NCBI GenBank assembly: GCA_963724435.1
Contig: CAVRUN010000005.1
Span: 496,001-560,000 of the forward strand
Source: AP-15 sp963724435
Lineage (GTDB): Bacteria > Pseudomonadota > Alphaproteobacteria > ATCC43930 > CGMCC-115725
DNA: 64,000 bases
Direction: 5' to 3'
Shown here: one piece after another, positions 34,152 through 42,267 of the stretch
Layout: every line of letters begins with the position of its first letter
Position numbering within the stretch: position 1 is the stretch's first letter
Program-made: the position numbers and the translations under genes
The notes under the pieces: generated by a model
Told to the model about the DNA's origin: nothing
Seen by the model: only the letters and a program-made list of their open reading frames with translations
Database searches by the model: none

Positions 34152-34179
34152 TCTGGGCTTCGAGATGCCCCGGAATGAC
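34152..34179. repeat. Possible fragment of a dispersed repeat
   Basis: In the convergent gap between the oxygenase and the gamma-glutamyltransferase gene, the stretch CTGGGCTTCGAGATGCCC followed by CGGAATGAC looks like the arm of the common alphaproteobacterial hairpin repeats that end in GGAATGAC. It is not a copy of the two long repeats at 40.8 and 51.1 kb. I see no gene or clear terminator in 34025-34199. Confidence 0.3.
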
Positions 34180-34199
34180 AAATGGCAGCTCGGCGGATC

Positions 34200-35756
34200 C
34201 TAGTCGGGTTCGGCGACGGCCGCGGACCAGGGTGACATGACGTCCGAGATGCCGTGGTTTACGCCATCGCGATCGCGCAAGACGAGGTTCGGGCAAGCGA
34301 AGTGGGACGGAAACGCCGTATGCTCGACCCGTGTGGCGCCGGCTTTGGCCAAGAGCGGCTCCGCGATCGCCAAGGGCAGCCGGCGGTCGATGCCAAAGCG
34401 GTCGCTGCCATTGACGTCGATGCGCGGATAATGCGCCGCCGCCGCCGGGTCCATACCGAAATCGACGATAAAGCTCGCCATCTGCAGAACGGCGGCGAGA
34501 ATGCGGCGGCCGCCCGAAGCGCCGCCCCCAAACCATGGCCGGCCATCGCGCATCGCCACAACCGGGCACATATTGGTCAAGGCGCGCTTATTGGGCGCGA
34601 TCGAGTTCGGCCGGCCCGGCCGCGGGTCGAACCACATGATTCCGTTGTTCACTAGGATTCCACTGCCGGGGAGCACATAGCGGCTGCCAAAGCTCGACAA
34701 CAGAGTCGTCGTCAAGGCAACGATCGTGCCCTCACGGTCGATCGCGGTGATGTGGGTGGTCGAGGTGGGTGCCGAGATCTCGACATCGCCGGCATGCTCG
34801 AGGCGATCGATATAAGCCTCGCGCAAGGCTGCGATCAGCGCGTCGAAATAGGCGGTGTCGGGCGTCGCGGCAAACCGTTCGCGGGCGAGCCTGTCGATGA
34901 CGAAAGCGAGGGTCGGACCGGCGGTCATGCCGGGCGCCGTCTGCAACACCGCATCGCGATAGGGAATTGCTAGCGCCGGCATCACACGGGCGCGGCATTG
35001 CGCCAAATCTTCTAGTGCCAACACGCCGCCTGCGGCATTTGCATCGGCGGCTATCGATCGCGCAATATCGCCTTGATAGAAATCGTCCGGGCCAGCTAGG
35101 GCAAGCCGATCCAGCGTATCGGTGAGCCGGCCGAGCGGCAAATGCCCCTCATTGCTCTCCGGCGGGCAGACCGGCGGCAAGCCGTCGGGCAGCCACACCC
35201 GCCGGCTCTCGTCGTAAAGCCGCAATTCGGCCGCCGCGGCCGCCACCTTGATCGTCGTGAACCAGTCGACCGGCAGTCCCTCGCGTGCCAGGGCGGCAGC
35301 CGGTGCCGCCAGCTCGCGCCAAGGCATGCGGCCAAAGCGCTCGACCGCTGTCGCATAGCCGCGCACGGCGCTCGGGATCGCAAAGGCGAGCGGGCCATGA
35401 ATGTTGCGGTCACCCTCGACCTGCGGCCAGGTGAACAGCTCGGTCTTGGTGGCGCCGGTCAGCGGGAACGCATCGGGATCCACGCCGCGCGGCGATATCG
35501 GGCCGAAATCGATCGCCTCGGCCTGGTCAGCGCCGGCGCGATGCACCACCATAAAGCCGATGCCGCCGAGCCCGCTATTCCATGGTTCGAGCACCGCCAA
35601 GGCGAGCGCCGTCGCAACCGCGGCGTCGACCGCGGTGCCACCCGCCTTGAGGATGTCGGCGCCGACCGCCGCGGCCCTGCCGCTTTGCGAGGCAACGATG
35701 CCACGCCTCGATGAGACGCCCGGCTTGCGGACTTCCCAGTTCTGGGTAAGGTACAT
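34200..35756 (-). CDS. Gamma-glutamyltransferase family protein
   Basis: The 518-residue protein starts MYLTQNWEVRKPGVSSRRGI, as expected for the family, and has AGGTAVDAAVATALALAVLEP and the nucleophile region PTSTTHITAIDREG, where the Thr of TTH should be both the processing site and the catalytic nucleophile. Further conserved pieces are GSGILVNNGIMWF and FGGGASGGRRI. There is no signal peptide, so this looks like a cytoplasmic N-terminal-nucleophile hydrolase that splits into two subunits. Possible substrates are gamma-glutamyl amides or acylated amino acids. The first codon lies 13 bp after the corrected stop of the DUF427 gene. Confidence 0.9.
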   Translation of the reverse strand: MYLTQNWEVRKPGVSSRRGIVASQSGRAAAVGADILKAGGTAVDAAVATALALAVLEPWNSGLGGIGFMVVHRAGADQAEAIDFGPISPRGVDPDAFPLTGATKTELFTWPQVEGDRNIHGPLAFAIPSAVRGYATAVERFGRMPWRELAAPAAALAREGLPVDWFTTIKVAAAAAELRLYDESRRVWLPDGLPPVCPPESNEGHLPLGRLTDTLDRLALAGPDDFYQGDIARSIAADANAAGGVLALEDLAQCRARVMPALAIPYRDAVLQTAPGMTAGPTLAFVIDRLARERFAATPDTAYFDALIAALREAYIDRLEHAGDVEISAPTSTTHITAIDREGTIVALTTTLLSSFGSRYVLPGSGILVNNGIMWFDPRPGRPNSIAPNKRALTNMCPVVAMRDGRPWFGGGASGGRRILAAVLQMASFIVDFGMDPAAAAHYPRIDVNGSDRFGIDRRLPLAIAEPLLAKAGATRVEHTAFPSHFACPNLVLRDRDGVNHGISDVMSPWSAAVAEPD

Positions 35757-35768
35757 CGCGGCGGGCCG

Positions 35769-36159
35769 TTACTCGACAGTGATCGAATTCGACGCGGTTT
35801 GGATAAAACGCATAATACCCGGCGATGCCGGTCACTTCGTCATACGGCGTCGGATACCCCCAGACCGCGTTTTCCGAGCGCCGTACACCGCCTCCGTCGG
35901 GAACCTCGATTGTCCAGTACGAGGCCTCGCCCTTGTACGGGCAGCGCGTGTGATGATCGGTGCGATGCATCAGCTCGAGCCGAACATCCTTTTCCGGTAC
36001 GTAATGCACCGGTGAATGCCCCATTTCTTCGACCCGAAGTGCAGCCGTGCTGTCGGCGATGGTCACGCCGCCAAAGACCACCTTGACCCGTCGCTTTTCG
36101 GGCACAAGATCGACGCGGTAATCGGGGCGGCTCTTAAATCCCGGGGCCGAATTTGCCAT
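35769..36159 (-). pseudogene. DUF427 protein with a one-base frameshift near its C-terminus
   Basis: From 36159 the translation (MANSAPGFKSRPDYRVDLVP, later RTDHHTRCPYKGEASYW and ENAVWGYPTPYDEVTGIAGY) is a typical DUF427 protein. After YAFYPNRV the open frame runs on to 35575 and would overlap the start of the gamma-glutamyltransferase gene by 180 bp. Removing one base from GAATTC at 35785-35790 changes the ending to VDSITVE followed by TAA at 35769. That gives about 129 residues, the normal length, and no overlap. I therefore take the frameshifted reading as artefact or decay. The function of DUF427 is unknown. Confidence 0.75.
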
Positions 36160-36176
36160 GTCAATTCCTCCGCAAC

Positions 36177-36461
36177 TTATCGGCTTCCGCGCTTTCCTGA
36201 CGTCGGCGCGGCGTAAGCCTCGAACGAGTTGATGCAGTTTTGGCGCAATTGTGGATCAGTGATCGGCCCACATTCGATCTGTTCCCGTTTTTTACGGAAC
36301 GACGGATTGCTGCGCAGCAGCGCCGAATATTGCTCGCTCTCGCGAACATTCGCCGCAGCTTCGGGGTTGTTCTGCGGCATCGGCGCCGACTGAGCCAGCG
36401 CAGCGCCGGCACCTGTGAGGGTGATCAGCGCGGCGAAAGCCACCGCTTGATATTTCGGCAT
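36177..36461 (-). CDS. Small secreted hypothetical protein, 94 aa
   Basis: It has a clear signal peptide (MPKYQAVAFAALITLTGAGA ending at ALAQ) and a charged mature part of about 70 residues with two cysteines (IECGP and RQNCINSF) that could form a disulfide. GAGGAAAA precedes the ATG at 36461. The gene sits between an SDR gene and DUF427 on the same strand. I know no domain for it. Confidence 0.68.
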   Translation of the reverse strand: MPKYQAVAFAALITLTGAGAALAQSAPMPQNNPEAAANVRESEQYSALLRSNPSFRKKREQIECGPITDPQLRQNCINSFEAYAAPTSGKRGSR

Positions 36462-36479
36462 GTTTTCCTCCTATCGCGA

Positions 36480-37226
36480 TCAATCGGCCATGGTCAGCCC
36501 GCCGCTGACACTTAGCACCTGTCCTGTAATGTAATTTGCGCGATCGCTGATAAAAAAAAGAACCGTTTGCGCGATTTCGATCGGTTGGGCGATCCGTCGA
36601 AACGGAATCGCGCGTGTCAGGGCCTCCTTCATGCGCTCCGGCTGGCGCTGGAACAACGGCGTGTCGGTGGGACCCGGACAAACGCAGTTGATGTTGATGT
36701 TGTAGCGCGCCATTTCGCGCGCCAGCGACTTCGTAAAGGCGATCAACCCACCTTTAGCCGCGGCATAAACCGTCTCGCCGGTGCTGCCGACGCGACCGGC
36801 GTCGCTCGATATGTTGACGATTTTGCCGGCGCGCTCGGCGACCATCGGCGGCAATACCGCCCGCGTCAGCCGGATCGCACCCATCAGATTGATCGCGATC
36901 AGGCGATCCCACATCTCAGGCGGGTTATCGAGAAAAGGCTGGATCGCATCCCAGCCGGCGGCATTGACGAGCGCGTCGATGGGCTCGACCTGTCCGTGCA
37001 CGGCAGAGGCGAAGTTGTCGACCGACGCGGCGCTGGTCAGATCGAGCGGCAGGAATTCGACTTCGAGCCCTGCCGCCGCAGCTTCGGCCGCCGCCGACCG
37101 GCCGCCTTCTTCATCGATGTCGCCGATAAAGGTCCGGGCGCCCTGGCGCGCCAGCAGCAGCGCTGTCGCCCTGCCGATGCCGGACGCGCCGCCGGTAACG
37201 ATGACGCTGCGGCCTGTGAGCTCCAT
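36480..37226 (-). CDS. SDR oxidoreductase similar to BadH (2-hydroxycyclohexanecarboxyl-CoA dehydrogenase)
   Basis: The 248-residue protein is a classical SDR: NAD-binding TGGASGIG at 12-19, NAAG at about 88-91, catalytic Ser in VNISSDAGRVGS and the YAAAK motif. The segments NAAGWDAIQPF, GKIVNISSDAGRVGSTGE and ITGQVLSVSGGLTM closely follow the BadH type, which acts in alicyclic acid and benzoate breakdown. No other bad genes are nearby, so substrate assignment is tentative. Active-site residues are complete, unlike the SDR at 43821. Confidence 0.85.
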   Translation of the reverse strand: MELTGRSVIVTGGASGIGRATALLLARQGARTFIGDIDEEGGRSAAAEAAAAGLEVEFLPLDLTSAASVDNFASAVHGQVEPIDALVNAAGWDAIQPFLDNPPEMWDRLIAINLMGAIRLTRAVLPPMVAERAGKIVNISSDAGRVGSTGETVYAAAKGGLIAFTKSLAREMARYNININCVCPGPTDTPLFQRQPERMKEALTRAIPFRRIAQPIEIAQTVLFFISDRANYITGQVLSVSGGLTMAD

Positions 37227-37298
37227 CCGAACTGTCCCCGCGAGGTGACGCCTCGCTTACGCGAATGGCGCGCATTTCCGCGCGAGCAGCCGTCAGTG

Positions 37299-38855
37299 TC
37301 AAGCCGCGCCGAGGGGTACGGCTCGGGTTTGCTCGATCGCTTCTCGATCCCGCAATCCCTGAATGATCATCCGGGGCAACATATGGGCCGGCAGATCGAC
37401 GCGGCGGTGGTGCGAAGGCGCGCCGCCGACCAGCACATAATCGCTCGCCCAATCGTCAAAGCCGAAATAGCCGAAAGCGTCCGGCAGGCTGGGTTGGTGG
37501 TCGCCGTAAAATCCGAAGAGCGCGTTGCGAGCGCCCGGCCCGAGTTCTTCGAGCAGGATCGCGAGCATCTCGTCCGATAGGGATAATCCGGCGAGGTAGC
37601 GCAGCAACGCGCGGCCTTGCGGCACACCTGAGGTGTCGAAGGCTCGTTCCAACACCGGATCGATCGCCGCGCCATTCTCAAACCAGGGGCCGTGATTGCC
37701 CATCGTGATCGCGAAGATGAAGGTCCGCAATCCTTCGGCGTCGAGCACACCCACGATTTGGCGCGCGAGCTCGGGGTCGGATTGGTAGGGCGGCCGACGC
37801 GATCCGCCGAGTGTCTCGCGGCCGAGAAATTTGTCGAACCCCAACGCTGGCATCGCTAGATCGCGGCGAAAAAACCGTCTGTCGAACGGATGCAGGCAAA
37901 TCGTGCGGTAGCCCTCGCCCCGCAACCGTGACGCCAGCGAAGCGAGCGGTGCCCGGGCAAAGGCATGGTATGGATTGAAGCGGTCGTAGCCGAGTTGCTG
38001 CTCGGAGATTCCGGTCAGCGCCGCAAATTCGGCGCGCATCGTATTGGCGCCCCAAGCCGAAATTTCGAGCCGACCATAGCTGGCGCCCTTTTGAACGCAT
38101 GCGTCGAAGGCCGCCAACAGATGTCGGGGCACCCGTGACGACACCCGGCGCGCGTCGAAGAATGATTCGCACTGCACCAGTACGACCGGCGTCGCCACGC
38201 TCCGGTTCCGCAGCACTCGCGGTCGCGGGCGCAAGGAGGCGCGGCGCTTGGCACGTTCGGCGCGGGCGATAATCCCATAGACAAAGAGAACGGCAAACGG
38301 ACCAAGCCGAGCCGCATCCGCCAGAGGCTCACCGGTCGGCTGAAATTGCCGCAGTCGCGCGGCGGCGATGCCCAACAGCGGCTCGCGGCACAGCAGCCAG
38401 CCGGCTCCCGATGTGACCAGAAGAGCAAAAGTCGTGAAAGGCAGCTGCGGTTGCCACAAGGCGGGGCTGAACATCAATACCGCGATGCCGAGCCCGATTG
38501 CCGTCAACGCGCCGCCAATGACGACGGCCGGCCCGGCGAACGGCAAGTACAGATGGGGGTGGGTGAATACATGTTCGAGCTCCGACATGTCCGAAAAGAC
38601 GACCGGCTCGCGCAGCGCTTGCCGCTTGCTGTGATCGGCAAGCGCAAACCCGCCGCCGAGCGCCAATAGGACGATCCCGCTGAACATCGGCCGGCCGGTA
38701 CCGATCAGCAGCAGCGCTCCCGCCACGAGCACCGGCAGGATGTCGAGCGCCATCGCCGGCTTTGCCGCCATTCGCGCGCCCGCCACCCGGCGCGGTATCG
38801 ACCAGGCCGCCAGCGCGGCCGCCCCGCCGATCGACCAATGCAGCGCTTCATCCAT
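37299..38855 (-). CDS. LTA-synthase-type membrane sulfatase/phosphoglycerol transferase
   Basis: The 518-residue protein has four or more N-terminal membrane helices (about 37-56, 58-75, 104-130 and 142-155) and a large extracytoplasmic sulfatase-fold domain. VVLVQCESFFDAR begins the domain, SAWGANTMRAEFAALTGIS has the likely nucleophile Thr, and FGFYGDHQPSLPD forms the metal-binding end. Such enzymes transfer phosphoglycerol or phosphoethanolamine-like groups to envelope glycans. Its start overlaps the 3' end of the SDR gene by 8 bp. That pairing is seen with capsule or glycan genes in some alphaproteobacteria, and a role in modifying a surface polysaccharide is inferred. Confidence 0.82.
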   Translation of the reverse strand: MDEALHWSIGGAAALAAWSIPRRVAGARMAAKPAMALDILPVLVAGALLLIGTGRPMFSGIVLLALGGGFALADHSKRQALREPVVFSDMSELEHVFTHPHLYLPFAGPAVVIGGALTAIGLGIAVLMFSPALWQPQLPFTTFALLVTSGAGWLLCREPLLGIAAARLRQFQPTGEPLADAARLGPFAVLFVYGIIARAERAKRRASLRPRPRVLRNRSVATPVVLVQCESFFDARRVSSRVPRHLLAAFDACVQKGASYGRLEISAWGANTMRAEFAALTGISEQQLGYDRFNPYHAFARAPLASLASRLRGEGYRTICLHPFDRRFFRRDLAMPALGFDKFLGRETLGGSRRPPYQSDPELARQIVGVLDAEGLRTFIFAITMGNHGPWFENGAAIDPVLERAFDTSGVPQGRALLRYLAGLSLSDEMLAILLEELGPGARNALFGFYGDHQPSLPDAFGYFGFDDWASDYVLVGGAPSHHRRVDLPAHMLPRMIIQGLRDREAIEQTRAVPLGAA

Positions 38856-39657
38856 TATTCAAAATGCCGGGATTGGAAATGCTCGGGCGAATGCGAAAGC
38901 GATACCGCCGCATGATTGCGTCGCCGAGAAACGCCGGTGCCAAGTCGCAAAATTGCAGCCCGAGAACAAGCGGCCACGGAAAAGAGACGCGAGATTGCCC
39001 GCGATCGATGCCACGTTTGACAAGCCGGGCCGCCGCCTCGACGCTGATCAGGAGCGGTGTCGGCCCCTCGAACCGGTCGGTCATCGGTGAATTGAAGAAG
39101 CCGGGGCACACGATCGTCACTTTTACGCCGTGCGACGCGAGTCTCGGCCGCAGGGCTTCGGCGTAGGCACGCAAACCCGCCTTGCTTGCGCAATAACCGG
39201 GACTGTCGGGCAGTCCGCGATAGGCGGCGATCGAGGCGACAAATGCGACCCGCCCACGGCCACGCCGACACAGCGCCGGCAGAAGCGGCTCGACCGTGTT
39301 GATCGAGCCGAGCAGATTGACCTTTACTTGTTTTGTGGCGGTTTCAACTCCTTCGGAGGGGCTGCCTGGCTCCGGCCCGGCCGAGGTCCCGGCGTTGGCA
39401 ATGATGAGTTCGGTCGGATAGTCACGATCGAACTCGGTAAGCCACTCGGCCATCGCCGGCGCATCTGCGACATCAATCGCCGCTATCCGGACAGCCGAGC
39501 CCTTTGTCTCGCAAGCGCTGGCCGTTTCCCCTAACCGCTTGCCATCGCGTCCGAGCAGCCCCAATACCGTTTGCGGGCCGGCATAAGCTTCGGCCAGAGC
39601 GGCGCCAAGCCCGCTCGAAGCCCCGGTAATGATGATGCCGTCGGAAGATGAGGGCAT
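38848..39657 (-). CDS. SDR-family oxidoreductase coupled to the LTA-synthase-like gene
   Basis: The 269-residue SDR has TGASSGLG (10-17), NAGTSAG, VASIAAYRGL (Ser) and the Y-x-x-x-K motif in YCASKAGLRAYAEAL. The C-terminal 60 residues extend beyond the core with a hydrophobic LVLGLQFCDLAPAFL and a basic RRYRFRIRP stretch, suggesting membrane association. It overlaps the LTA-synthase-like gene by 8 bp, so the two likely act together, perhaps to make or modify a lipid-linked sugar. Confidence 0.85.
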   Translation of the reverse strand: MPSSSDGIIITGASSGLGAALAEAYAGPQTVLGLLGRDGKRLGETASACETKGSAVRIAAIDVADAPAMAEWLTEFDRDYPTELIIANAGTSAGPEPGSPSEGVETATKQVKVNLLGSINTVEPLLPALCRRGRGRVAFVASIAAYRGLPDSPGYCASKAGLRAYAEALRPRLASHGVKVTIVCPGFFNSPMTDRFEGPTPLLISVEAAARLVKRGIDRGQSRVSFPWPLVLGLQFCDLAPAFLGDAIMRRYRFRIRPSISNPGILNNG

Positions 39658-39863
39658 GCTTTACTCCAATGCCGGGACTTAAGACATCGGCGTCCGAAAA
39701 GCGTCAGCAGGCTGCAACGATCAGTAACCGAACGAGCGTTGGGCGTTACCGGGCAGCGGCGCTTCCCCGCTGCGATGGACAAGCCGGGTCGGGCGCAATA
39801 GAAACAGGTCACGAGGGGGCGCATTCGCGCCGCCGAGCGAGCGGCTCATATCGGAGGCAAGCG

Positions 39864-40655
39864 ATGATCGTCGAACAGATCTGGACCGCGAATTCCGGGC
39901 GCAATTTCAACTATTTGATCGCCTGCGGTGACACCGGGGAGGCTTTGGCGGTCGATCCGCTCGATTATGAGAAATGCCTGGCCGCGGCCAAGGCGAAAGG
40001 CTGGACGATTACCCAAATCCTCAACACTCACGAGCACCGCGACCACACCGGCGGCAATCCGCAGATGGTCGCGGCCACCCACGCCAAGGTCCTGGCTCAT
40101 GTCAATGCCAAGGACCGCATCCCCGAAATGGATCAGGGGTTGCGCGCCGGCGACGTGATCAAGGTCGGCAAGACCGTCGAACTCGAATGCCTCGACACGC
40201 CTGGCCACACGATGTCGCATATTTGCATCATGGCGCGCGGCGATACGCCGGCTCTGTTCTGCGGCGACACCTTGTTTAATGCCGGCGCAGGAAATTGCCA
40301 CAACGGCGGCCATCCGAACGAACTATACAATACTTTTGTCAACCAGCTCTCCAAATTGCCGGAAGAAACGCTGATTTATCCCGGGCACGATTACATCGCT
40401 CGCAATCTTGCGTTTACGCTGGACCGCGAACCCGACAATGCCGAGGCCAAGGGCCTGCTGCCCCAAGTCGAAAAGCAAGACACCAACCGGCCGCTGGTAA
40501 CGACTTTGGGTGTCGAGCGCGACATCAACACTTTTTTCCGCCTGACCAGCCCGACGGTGATCCGCAGACTGCGCGAAGCCTTTCCGGACCTACCCGACAA
40601 TCCGGACCAGAAGACGGTTTTCCTGAAGCTCCGCGGATTGCGCAACAAATGGTGA
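39864..40655 (+). CDS. Metallo-beta-lactamase-fold hydrolase, glyoxalase II-like
   Basis: The start at 39864 follows CGGAGG; the longer frame from 39648 is not supported. The 263-residue protein carries the dinuclear metal motif THEHRDHTGG, then DTPGHTMSHICI, FCGDTLF and YPGHDY. These are the full ligand set of hydroxyacylglutathione hydrolases, and the C-terminal half follows the GloB pattern. It should hydrolyse S-lactoylglutathione or a related thioester. The motif reads EHRDH and not the more usual HHWDH, so another thioester substrate is possible. Confidence 0.88.
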   Translation: MIVEQIWTANSGRNFNYLIACGDTGEALAVDPLDYEKCLAAAKAKGWTITQILNTHEHRDHTGGNPQMVAATHAKVLAHVNAKDRIPEMDQGLRAGDVIKVGKTVELECLDTPGHTMSHICIMARGDTPALFCGDTLFNAGAGNCHNGGHPNELYNTFVNQLSKLPEETLIYPGHDYIARNLAFTLDREPDNAEAKGLLPQVEKQDTNRPLVTTLGVERDINTFFRLTSPTVIRRLREAFPDLPDNPDQKTVFLKLRGLRNKW

Positions 40656-40770
40656 GACCCGGGAACGCCGGTCGGACGGCATCAGGGAGTACGCAACATC
40701 TTCGAGCGGCTGTACGCAACGGCCTGGATCCCATCCGTGGGTTGACTGACTGCCGCGCCCGGCGTTCGGG

Positions 40771-40937
40771 GTGCGAACCGAACAGATGATTCCCCATCCG
40801 ATTTCGTCGCCCCCGCGAAAGCGGGGTCCAGGCTTGCACCTGGCCTCAAGAGGGGCTGTCATGTGAGCGCTTATCCTGGGTTCCCGCTTCTGCGGGAATC
40901 ACGCAAAGAGCGGGTACTAAGGGTTAAAATCGTACCA
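40771..40937. repeat. Dispersed hairpin-rich repeat, copy A
   Basis: About 165 bp shared with copy B at 51067-51231. Both have GTGCGA-CCGAACAGA near the start, an inner hairpin CCCCGCGAAAGCGGGG (GCGAA in copy B), the TATGTGAGCG-type linker, a second hairpin GGGTTCCCGC...GCGGGAA, AGAGCGGGTA, and AATCGTACCA at the end. Two inverted repeats separated by a spacer make it a BIME/REP-like element. Flanks at 40656-40770 and 40938-41097 contain no gene I can support, although 40938-41097 has short open frames. Confidence 0.72.
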
Positions 40938-41097
40938 TTAGAACCGTTCGACCCTGCCGTGCGTAGTGATCTTGGTCGTTGCGACTATGTTGCCGCCCTT
41001 GGACTTCGCGCATTTTTTATGAGGCCCGAGCGAGCAAAACGGAGTGCTCGCCCCTTCCCGTTTGGCTACGATGAGCGGCGGAGCCTGGTGTTCCCGG

Positions 41098-41493
41098 TCA
41101 GCTCTTCCAACTGGCCTGACGACAACCACCTGCGGAGTGAGTTGAATTCAAATCCCGGCACCCTTTGGCCAGCTCACGTAACAGACGAGCAGTCATCGGG
41201 TAGTCACTGAGCCCATAAAATGCGATGTCGGACGCAAGATCAAGTTCGTGCTCCAGCGCTACATCAAGCAAAGCGACTAGATCATTGATTTTTGTTACAG
41301 GCGCATGTTGTATCGCAGCCACAAGAATATTGATCTCAAGCAACATTTTAGCCTGCTGCTGGCGCATCTGTTCTGGATCCCGCCCGTCTAGTTTAGCCCT
41401 CTCGATTGCCGCGGCGAGCCGATGCTGCTCATTCTCGAGCTTCACCCATTGTTTGTGCAGCTCGGCGGCTGACGGTTGCGGTGTTTGAGCCAC
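41098..41493 (-). CDS. Hypothetical helical protein, about 131 aa
   Basis: I favour the GTG at 41493 because GGGAGACAAG lies just upstream, although an ATG at 41610 extends the frame by 39 residues. The protein is mostly alpha-helical with a coiled-coil-like segment (HKQWVKLENEQHRLAAAIER, then EQMRQQQAKM). A second helical part with INDLVALLDVALEHELDLAS follows. No catalytic motif or membrane segment can be seen. I do not recognise a family. It lies next to repeat A and a SciP-like gene in an accessory stretch. Confidence 0.5.
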   Translation of the reverse strand: MAQTPQPSAAELHKQWVKLENEQHRLAAAIERAKLDGRDPEQMRQQQAKMLLEINILVAAIQHAPVTKINDLVALLDVALEHELDLASDIAFYGLSDYPMTARLLRELAKGCRDLNSTHSAGGCRQASWKS

Positions 41494-41731
41494 ACCTTGT
41501 CTCCCGATGGTCGACGCTGAGAACTTCTGTGGGCTCCAAGAAATTGAATCTACGCCATTAATTGTTTCCAGCGCCGTCAAAAAAACGCCAAAACTCAATT
41601 GCTGGCGCACCCTTTCGGCTAGTATTTGACGCCTGAGCGCAAGGCGCTAACGGCGATATTCAGAAGAGCGGCAATCCGGCCGAAGCGCTCGATCACGTGT
41701 TCGGGACGATGGTAAACCCGATTGCAATAGA

Positions 41732-41959
41732 TCACGATGGCGGCCGCTTGCGGTAGAGCTGCAGGCGAGTTACCCGCAGTCCCGCAAGACCATGAGCTTC
41801 AAATGTGTGCTGCCAAGAAAGAAATTCTTCTTCCGAAAGTTGATATCGAGCACAGACTTCCTCGCGGGTTATTTCTCCAGCTTGTACGGCCGCCAGGACA
41901 GCGGCTTTGCGTCGGATCGTCCATCTTTTGATTTCGGGTGGTGGAAGCTGAGCTCCCAT
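41732..41959 (-). CDS. DUF1153/SciP-like regulatory protein
   Basis: The conserved part, from MGAQLPPPEIKRWTIRRKAA to GLRVTRLQLYR, is the DUF1153 HTH of the SciP family, whose Caulobacter member binds CtrA and represses CtrA-dependent genes. Key stretches are RRKAAVLAAVQAGEITREE, then RYQLSEEEFLSWQ. The frame stays open back to 42196, so an N-terminal extension of 79 residues is possible. I start at 41959 because that length fits the family. Alphaproteobacteria may carry several DUF1153 paralogs. This copy, isolated from flagellar and cell-cycle genes, may be an accessory one. Confidence 0.7.
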   Translation of the reverse strand: MGAQLPPPEIKRWTIRRKAAVLAAVQAGEITREEVCARYQLSEEEFLSWQHTFEAHGLAGLRVTRLQLYRKRPPS

Positions 41960-42267
41960 TGCTGTTATTCCGGCGATCGGGTGGAGACTATCGCAAGAAC
42001 GATTTAAAAGTGCGTCATAATCCCATTTGACAGCCCCAGCAGTCGCGCGAGCAAACGAGAGGATTTCGTTCGCGATCTGCGGGGCATGCAGACCGCACCC
42101 GGACTCACGGGCGCACAATGATCCTGGAGTTGATGCTGGCCTTGTTGCCACCTCCTCCATCCCATGTGGCGGCGCGAACTGACTTGATCCGTTCACGGCG
42201 GTACGCGAGGTGCGCGCGGTGGTCGGGCGAGGGGCCGCCGGGCCTGGGCGCGCAGCGTTAGTGTCGC

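Noticed and set aside
35575..35768. C-terminal extension of DUF427 overlapping the gamma-glutamyltransferase gene
   Set aside because: The sequence is the shadow of the transferase gene; a one-base correction gives a normal DUF427 terminus.
40863..41210. Plus-strand open frame of 115 codons through repeat A
   Set aside because: It crosses the repeat and an antisense gene, has no ribosome binding site and no family features.
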